Of a DNA stretch of 64,000 nucleotides, positions 30,870-64,000 are shown in pieces. The stretch lies in assembly GCA_946811695.1 (NCBI GenBank), contig OX328123.1, positions 124,731,896 to 124,795,895 on the forward strand, written 5' to 3'. The stretch's first letter is position 1. Every line of letters starts with the position of its first letter. The position numbers and the translations under genes were made by a program. The notes below the pieces were generated by a model. That model worked only from the letters and a program-made list of their open reading frames with translations. It was not told the origin of the DNA and did not search any database. Source of the stretch: Gonocerus acuteangulatus (Eukaryota > Arthropoda > Insecta > Hemiptera > Coreidae).

Positions 30870-32540
30870 CAGTCAAACAGACGTCTGGCCGCATATTATA
30901 TAAATCAAATTTTTTTCTTTTCTCCCATTACGACATCTAACCATAAATATCTGCAGAAATTCATTAGCGCACATTCCAATTCTGTAAATGCACTGAAAGT
31001 GCTTGATATAGCAAATTTAGAAGATGTTCTTCTTTTTCATTTGGCCTATAGGAACTTAGATCGTTCCACTCAGATTGCATTCGAAAATCATTTCAAATCA
31101 GTAAATGTTCCAACTTTTAAAAATTTACTTGATTTTGTAATAGAACGTGCTAGATCATCTGAGATAATGCAAGATCTCGGAATAAAAGGTAGAATTACTC
31201 AGAGTAAACAAGTTAATACTTTCCTAACTAATTCGAATAAAATATAACGAGAAGATCCCAGCTGTCCCATTTGTAAACATTCTCATAAGATAACATCGTG
31301 TCCTCAGTTAATTAATTGTCAACTCAATAAAAAATATGAAATTTTAAAACGCTTAAAACGATGTTTTAACTGTCTTGGTGCACATATGAAAAATCAATGC
31401 AAATCGAAAAATGTTTGTAGATCGTGTAGTAGATCCCATCACACCTTATTACACCCTTCTAATTCTTATTCAACTTGTAATAATAATCCGAATTATAATT
31501 TAAATTCTTGTGATCCTAATTCCAACGATGCGATAACTCCCACTTTTATCACTTATGAAGAGCCTAGAAATAATTCCGTTACTTTATCTTGTCACTCTGC
31601 TAATTCCATAACGGTACTTCTTGGAACTGTGAAAATGTTTATAAGAGATTCAAGTGGCCGTCAACAACCGATTCGAGGAATATTAGATTCTGGATCTCAA
31701 ATTTCAGCTATATCTCTCGGAGCTGTCAAGCGTCTAGGATTTAAAAAATTGAAAAATTCTATCTCTCTTTCAGGGATATCCAATGTTGCTACACCCACAT
31801 ATGGAGCTGTAGATTGTATCTTGTCTCCCCGTGACAACTCTGAAAGAGAATTTAAAATACAATCTGTTATCTTATCAACCATTTCTAACGACCTACCGCA
31901 ACAAAGTCTACCGGGAGAGGTAATAAACAAATTTAAAAATTTAAAATTAGCCGATGATAAATTTTTTGAAAGTTCTCCAGTAGAATTCATAATTGGAAAT
32001 GATTTGTATCCATTCATTCTAGAAAACGAACCTATTACAATAATTAAGGGTAACCCCTCCGCAATAAACACTGTTTTTGGCTGGGTTATCGGTGGTAATG
32101 TTATCAATCCAGAAAATAAAAACACAAATAAAGATTCTGCTATATGTTCCTTGATGGCTGTAACCCCTTCTTTGGATTCCTTAGTTTCCAAATTCTGGGA
32201 AACTGAAGAAGTGAGTGCACCCATTCCTATAAACCCTGAAGATGAATTCGTTGAAAATCATTTTGTGACCACTCATTCCAGAGACACTTCTGGTCGCTAT
32301 GAAGTGTCATTGCCGCTCAAACTTAATGCTCCAATTTTGAGCGTTAACCGCAACCAAGATCTAAAATATTTTTTAAATTTAGAAAGGCGCCTTTCTCGAA
32401 CTTCTGAGATTATGTTTGACTATAATAAATTTCTAAAGGAATATTTAGAATTGGGTCACATGGAAATAGCCAATTCCTCTTCTAGTTACATATTACCTCA
32501 TCATTGTGTGCTTAACGAATTTAGTTCTTCTACAAAAATA
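30870..32540 (+). pseudogene. BEL copy 1 gag C-terminus, zinc knuckles and aspartic protease
   Basis: Continues in the gag frame after the shared TAA. Cysteine/histidine clusters follow: CPICKHSHKITSC, then CFNCLGAHMKNQC and CRSCSRSHHTLLH, nucleic-acid-binding knuckles of BEL gag. A copy-specific stop TAA lies at 31245-31247. The protease active site is ILDSGSQISAI. The frame continues to the region just before the RT fingers (LPHHCVLNEFSSSTKI) and there jumps directly to sequence that belongs after RNase H. Confidence 0.88.
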
Positions 32541-34244
32541 GCGAGTTTCCCACCAGCAAATTGGTCGCACGTTTCGACTGACCAGAACCCCGCCGATATA
32601 GCCACTCGAGACTGCTCTCCGGAGCATTTTTCAGAAAACTCTTTGTGGTGGAGAGGTCCCTCTTTTTTGAGAAAAAATCCGAGCAAATGGCCGTCCAAGC
32701 GGGTCGTCAGTCCTGAGGAAGAAATACCAGAGCTGAAACCGCTTAAAGTATTATCATCCGCCTCTGTTCCATCACCTTACCTAATCGAGTTCATAAATAA
32801 GTTTTCTTCTTAGCTTCGTTTGAAATATGTTCTAGCATATGTTTTGAGATTTGTTCACAACATTAGATCAAGTAACACGCGTCATAAGGGCGCTCCTTCT
32901 GTCCAAGAGTTAACGTTAGCAGAAGACCTGATAATATCGTTGGTGCAGAAAGATAGTTTCCCATTTTTATTTGTTTCTAATTCAACTGTTCCTTCCACTA
33001 TAGCATCCCTGTCCCCATTTCTCGATAAAAAGGGACTTATAAGAGTTGGTGGCCGCTTGAGGTACTCAAACTTAAGTGAGTCCGCTAAGCATCCTATTCT
33101 TTTGCCTAAAAAATCAAGAATATCTGAACTCCTCTGCGACTATTATCATTTAGTTTCCTTGCACTCAGGACCTAGGACTACTCAAAGTTTGATCCAGCGA
33201 TATTATTGGATAATTTCTCTTCGCGATCTAGTGCGCAAGCGCATCCACAAGTGCCTTACATGCCATAAGTTAAGAGCCTCAGTTACTCAGCCAGATATGT
33301 CTAATCTGCCTTATCCACGAGTCAATGTCTCAAAGCCTTTCACAAGCACCGGGGTGGATTTCGCTGGCCCATTTCTCATTAAGGAAAGCAGCAGGAAAAA
33401 TGCTGCTGCTAAGAAATGCTACTTATGTCTTTTCGTTTGCTTCAGTACTAAGGCTGTCCATCTGGAAGTTGTTTCCTCTCTGTCAACCCAAGCATTTATC
33501 GCTACTCTAGACCGATTTGTTGCGAGACGAGGTCTCCCCCACGACATTTATTCAGACTGTGGACGTAATTTTGTTGGTTTTTCTCGACACCTAAAAGAAG
33601 TTTATGACCAGATGAAGGCCTCCTCTCCTGAAATTAGCGCATTTCTCGCATCCCGCAGCATAAGATGGCATTTTAATCCTCCTTATGCACCTCATTTTGG
33701 TGGCCTTCATGAAGCTGGCATAAAATCTGCCAAACTCCTTTTGGTACGAATGCTTGGCCGGAATCCTGCTCTAAGTTTCGAGGAACTCACTACTCTAGTT
33801 GCGCGCATTGAAGCCGTCTTAAATAGTCGTCCACTCTATCTCTCTTGCCCTCATCCTCTTGATGATCCTGATCTTCTGACCCCTGGTCATTTCTTGGTGG
33901 GCGGCCCTCTGCTAGCCGTTCCAGAACCTCTAGAAGAAAGTACCTCATATGCATCACGTTGGACAAGGGTCAAGTCGTTATATGCGTCCTACTGGAGACG
34001 CTGGACTTCTGAGTATTTAAACACACTCATGCAAAAACAGAAGTGGACGAAGTGCTCCGAAAACCTTGCCGTAGGCGACGTCGTTTTCCTCAAGGAAAAT
34101 TCTTTACCACCCCTCGCATGGCCTATTGGCCGGGTTGAAGCCGTACATCCAGGATGTGACGGCGTGGTGCGTGTGGTGTCAATCCGCACAACCCATGGCA
34201 CTTATGTCAGGCCAGTAACAAAACTAATTTTGCTACCACATTAA
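32541..34244 (+). pseudogene. BEL copy 1 integrase
   Basis: Starts with the post-RNase H linker (NPADIATRDCSPEHF, LWWRGPSFL). An in-frame TAG at 32811-32813 follows NKFSS and is also present in copy 2. From 32814 the frame is open to 34244. It contains the H-H-C-C zinc motif (YYHLVSLHSGP, CLTCHK), then catalytic D in VDFAGPF, D in SDCGRNF and E in LHEAGIKSAK, and a C-terminal chromatin/DNA-binding segment (GDVVFLKEN, PWP-like APIGRVE region). The catalytic triad looks intact here, unlike copy 2. Confidence 0.9.
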
Positions 34245-34600
34245 TTGTTTGTTTTTTTTTCTTTCTCTCGCAAGACGCATTCATTTATTTTTCTATTATT
34301 TCACAAGTGTTTTGTTGTCTTTTTTCTTATCGCCAAGCGAGGCTTTATTATAATTTGCCAAAGGATTCATCCCTGCTTAGTCCTCATCCTCTCCGTGGGC
34401 TTCCCGCGAAGAAGTCTTCCATGACAGCCCCCTTGTAAGTGAAGAAGTTGCGTTTCCTTTATTCCTACTTCTCTCTCTCATACCTTTTCGTGATGAACCT
34501 TTGGAAGATAACCACATATTTATTATTATAATTTATTTTCTTCTTTCTCAAGATTTCTTATTTCTCTTTTTAAGAAACTATCGTTTCTTGGTGGGCGGTA

Positions 34601-34905
34601 TGTTGGGGTGCGGGCTTTAAGACTTAGGGTACAAAGTACGTCGTACCCCCACCTCCCTAATATACCAGCGCAGTTCGTTTCCAGATCTAGAGTAGATCAC
34701 ACCTCATTCTTGTAGCTCGTGACTGCCCCCTCATTTCCCATTACGTTCCGGCCCCTCTTCTCTCTTTACTTTCCAGGAGCTGCTAACAGGGCCCTGTTTC
34801 TTCAGCAGCTGGCAACGTAATGGTAAGTTTAAATGTTTCTTTTTCTCATACTCTGAACCCATCCCTCAAATTAACTGCCGAGGATTAATTTTCAATTCCC
34901 CGCGC

Positions 34906-34910
<5 letters not shown>
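34601..34910 (+). repeat. BEL copy 1 3' LTR
   Basis: TGTTGGGGTGCGGG to CGCGCGTACA. It is followed at once by the (TA)n tract of the host family A copy. Confidence 0.9.
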
Positions 34911-34966
<56 letters not shown>

Positions 34967-35103
34967 AATTTGAACCACCGTTATTTTCGGTCTCTAGGGG
35001 TTCTGAAACGCGAAATTTTCTAGTTGGCACTTCCGGATTTTTCATTGTATCAACCTTATAAGCGGGGTTCCTCCCTATGGGGGAGGGAGGAACCGCGCTA
35101 AAA
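34911..35103 (+). mobile_element. Family A repeat, copy A9 (right part)
   Basis: (TA)n then CACAAATTTGAACCACCG, the CGGAAGTGCC-type segment (reverse), a hairpin GGTTCCTCCCT/AGGGAGGAACC and the GCGCTAAAA end. It completes the copy begun at 28455. Confidence 0.85.
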
Positions 35104-35761
35104 GGAGGAGTTGCGAGGCCAATCAATCTAACGGAAGTATCAGTGCCGGAAAAACAAATCTTAGTGTAACAGTTAATTTTTAACTACGATAAGAGAAGCA
35201 GTAGTATTCATATTTTTAAATTATTTATAAGAAAGGTAGGTAGAAGATTATGAGCATTGGAAGGTTATAAACGTTGGATGGTTATAAACTCTTTCCCACG
35301 TAATTTAATAAACAAGGGAAACAAAAAACAAAAATGTGAATTGACAAAGTTGTTCTAAATTTGATTAGGTTTTATTAAAGAAAAAAAAACTGAAGGAGAG
35401 CGTCCTCAGCACCGATTTTTTTTTCAAATCTTGCACTATAAAAAAGAAAAAAAAAAAAGAAAAAAGCAAAAAAAAAAGCATTGAAATCGGTTGCTGTAGC
35501 CGGTTTTGAAACCCAATATGTCTTTTGGCACTATTTTGCGTCGGTCGTCCGAAATCGTTCATTATGTTAATACCTATTACAAACACATATGAAATCAGTG
35601 TAAATTTATTTTAAAGGGGAGAATTGACATATTCTTCTTATATATTCTTCTAATGGTATAATTCTATGGCTTAGCTGATAAGAAGAAGAGCAGCTGAGGC
35701 TAATCAAGAACTCAGTGCTGGCTATTTTATACAAGAAGTATTTATATATTATTTTTTCAGG
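35104..35761. other. Upstream region of the P450 gene
   Basis: AT-rich. The ATG at 35762 is preceded by a T-rich tract ending TTTTTTCAG at 35760, which looks like a splice acceptor, so an upstream non-coding exon may lie here or further left. No TATA element or first exon is assigned. Confidence 0.4.
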
Positions 35762-62763
<27,002 letters not shown>

Positions 62764-62848
62764 GTAAGAAAGACTTCATTTTAAACAAAATGTCTAGCTA
62801 ATAATACTTTTTTCATATTATTTTTGCCTTCTCTTTCCTTCTTTTTAG

Positions 62849-62979
62849 CGCTGTTCCTGCCTCCCCCATAGGGAGGAACCCCCTATGAAGGTTGATCTCA
62901 TGACGCAATCCGGAAGTGCCGACTAGAAAATTTTGCGTTTCAGAACCCATAGAGACCGAAAATGATAGTGGTTAAAATT

Positions 62980-63042
<63 letters not shown>

Positions 63043-64000
63043 CTGTTCGCTCTGTAGCTCCCAGACGAATGGTCCGATTTTGATGAAATTTGGTACAAAA
63101 ATCTTTCGTCTAATTTGAAAGGTCAAGTTCGTTAACCAGCAAAATCCGCTTACTGGAAGATGGCGTTTGGGGCGAAATTCGCGCAAAAAAAATCGTAACG
63201 CTTACGTTTTTGAGTTCATAAGCTTGTAAGTACTCATTTTATATGCTTCTTGGGCTAGGAAAACAAATGAAACCATTTTCAAGGCGATAGCTTTAACCGT
63301 TTTCGAGAAAATTAGAAAAATATTTTTTGAATACCGTTTTTGGTTTGGGTACTTAGAATCATGGGATTCAGTTGAAACAATTTCTGCATGTTCTACTTTC
63401 ATTAAAACTAATATGTTGAAATTTTAGTTACGTTTGGAGTTAAGGAAGGGTTAGAATAAAATATTTTATTAACAGACATAAAAAGTTTTGGTAACTTTGT
63501 TTACTTTCCTTAATATCTCGAAAAAGGTTGAGAATCTTGGTAAACGGAAGAATACCATTAGAAAGCATATTAAATACTCTAAAAAAAGGTTCTAATGAAA
63601 GTTTTGATTAGGCGATGTCAATCGGAGAAATAAGAGCTTAAAACTTTAAAGTAATTGATTTCGCTTATTCGAACTGTTCTTTTTGTCTGTTTTTTATTCC
63701 TTGTTATGTTTTAATTGCTTATAGTTGGATAATGTATTTGAAAATAAAACAGGTTAAGAAAAATAAGAAAAACAATTTAATGTTAGAGATATGGATTTCC
63801 AAGATATAGCTTTTCAACTGCCTAGCGTCCTTCCTAGGGAGGGTTGTTTGTCTTTGATTTTGGTACTTAGAATTATGGGATACAGTTGAAACATTTTCTG
63901 CATGTTCGAATTTCATCAACACTAATATGTTGAAATTTTTATTACGTTTAGAGTAAAGGAAGGGTTAGAATAAAATATTTTATTAACAGACAAAAAAATT
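62849..64000 (-). mobile_element. Family A repeat, copy A12, runs off the window
   Basis: Hairpin end (CTGCCTCCCCCATAGGGAGG), CGCAATCCGGAAGTGCCGAC, (TA)n 62993-63039, core GTTCGTTAACCAGCAAAATC and body. From about 63855 the segment first seen at 63340-63480 (TTTTGGTACTTAGAATTATG and onward) repeats, so a second partial unit follows in tandem. Confidence 0.85.

Larger units (their letters stand above)
29763..34910 (+). mobile_element. BEL/Pao LTR retrotransposon, copy 1 (RT-deleted), inside A9
   Basis: Two 309-310 bp LTRs (29827-30135, 34601-34910) start TGTTGGGG and end GCGCGTACA. The internal part encodes gag, an aspartic protease and an integrase, but no reverse transcriptase/RNase H. The element sits in the (TA)n tract of copy A9. 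About 64 bp left of the 5' LTR (29763-29826) match the sequence just upstream of the 3' LTR (34541-34600), a tail expected only at the 3' end of an element. Confidence 0.93.

Noticed and set aside
31697..32224. 175-codon minus-strand ORF, also at 48880-49407
   Set aside because: Antisense shadow of BEL protease-region coding, conserved only because the two copies are alike.

Overview
The window looks like nuclear DNA of an animal, most likely an arthropod (probably an insect). Coding sequence is split by long AT-rich introns with GT/AG borders, and the background is packed with (TA)n microsatellites, poly-T tracts and several classes of eukaryotic transposon. No bacterial-style operons, ribosome binding sites or CRISPR arrays are present. 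The exact taxon cannot be read from the sequence.

Two host genes are supported, both on the + strand and both cut by a window edge. Positions 1-7990 carry the last five exons of the 26S proteasome ATPase Rpt1 (PSMC2), about 260 residues from the start of the AAA+ module to the stop codon. Positions 35762-62763 carry the first six coding exons (248 codons) of a CYP4-clan cytochrome P450; the haem-binding half lies beyond the right edge. Its third intron is 17.3 kb and full of transposons. Small extra pieces are a U6 snRNA pseudogene (minus strand, about 23996-24068) and a THAP-zinc-finger-like exon (38543-38616).

Most of the rest is mobile DNA. The dominant component is a non-autonomous repeat family (called A here) of about 1.2 kb, with a related family B. 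Each has a short subterminal inverted repeat, an internal (TA)n tract and a terminal hairpin ending in GCTAA; this architecture fits Helentron-type (HINE/DINE-like) rolling-circle elements. About a dozen A copies act as landing pads for other elements: four tRNA-derived SINEs (three of them in A copies), hAT-like MITEs, a pogo-like DNA transposon, a mariner and two BEL/Pao LTR elements. Other residents are a decayed Ty3/gypsy element, a piggyBac-type MITE, several foldback elements and a 1.5 kb foldback element filled with a 163-bp tandem repeat.

Layout: 1-7990 PSMC2 exons with repeat-bearing introns; 8.0-12.0 kb intergenic; 12.0-16.6 kb A copies and two pogo-like relics; 17-28 kb A, B and C repeats, MITEs and the U6 relic; 28.4-35.1 kb one A copy split by BEL copy 1; 35.7-42.8 kb P450 exons 1-3 with MITE-bearing introns; 43.0-53.3 kb A concatemer, then an A copy split by BEL copy 2 and mariner; 54.6-59.9 kb gypsy with a SINE, then the 163-bp-repeat foldback element; 60.1-62.8 kb P450 exons 4-6; 62.85-64 kb another A copy.

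The most notable observation is that the two BEL/Pao copies share the same internal gap (the whole reverse transcriptase/RNase H region is missing) and the same two in-frame stop codons, although they sit at different loci. This points to a defective BEL lineage amplified in trans. Paralogous empty sites for BEL copy 2 and for mariner occur in the same window at about 14.3 kb.
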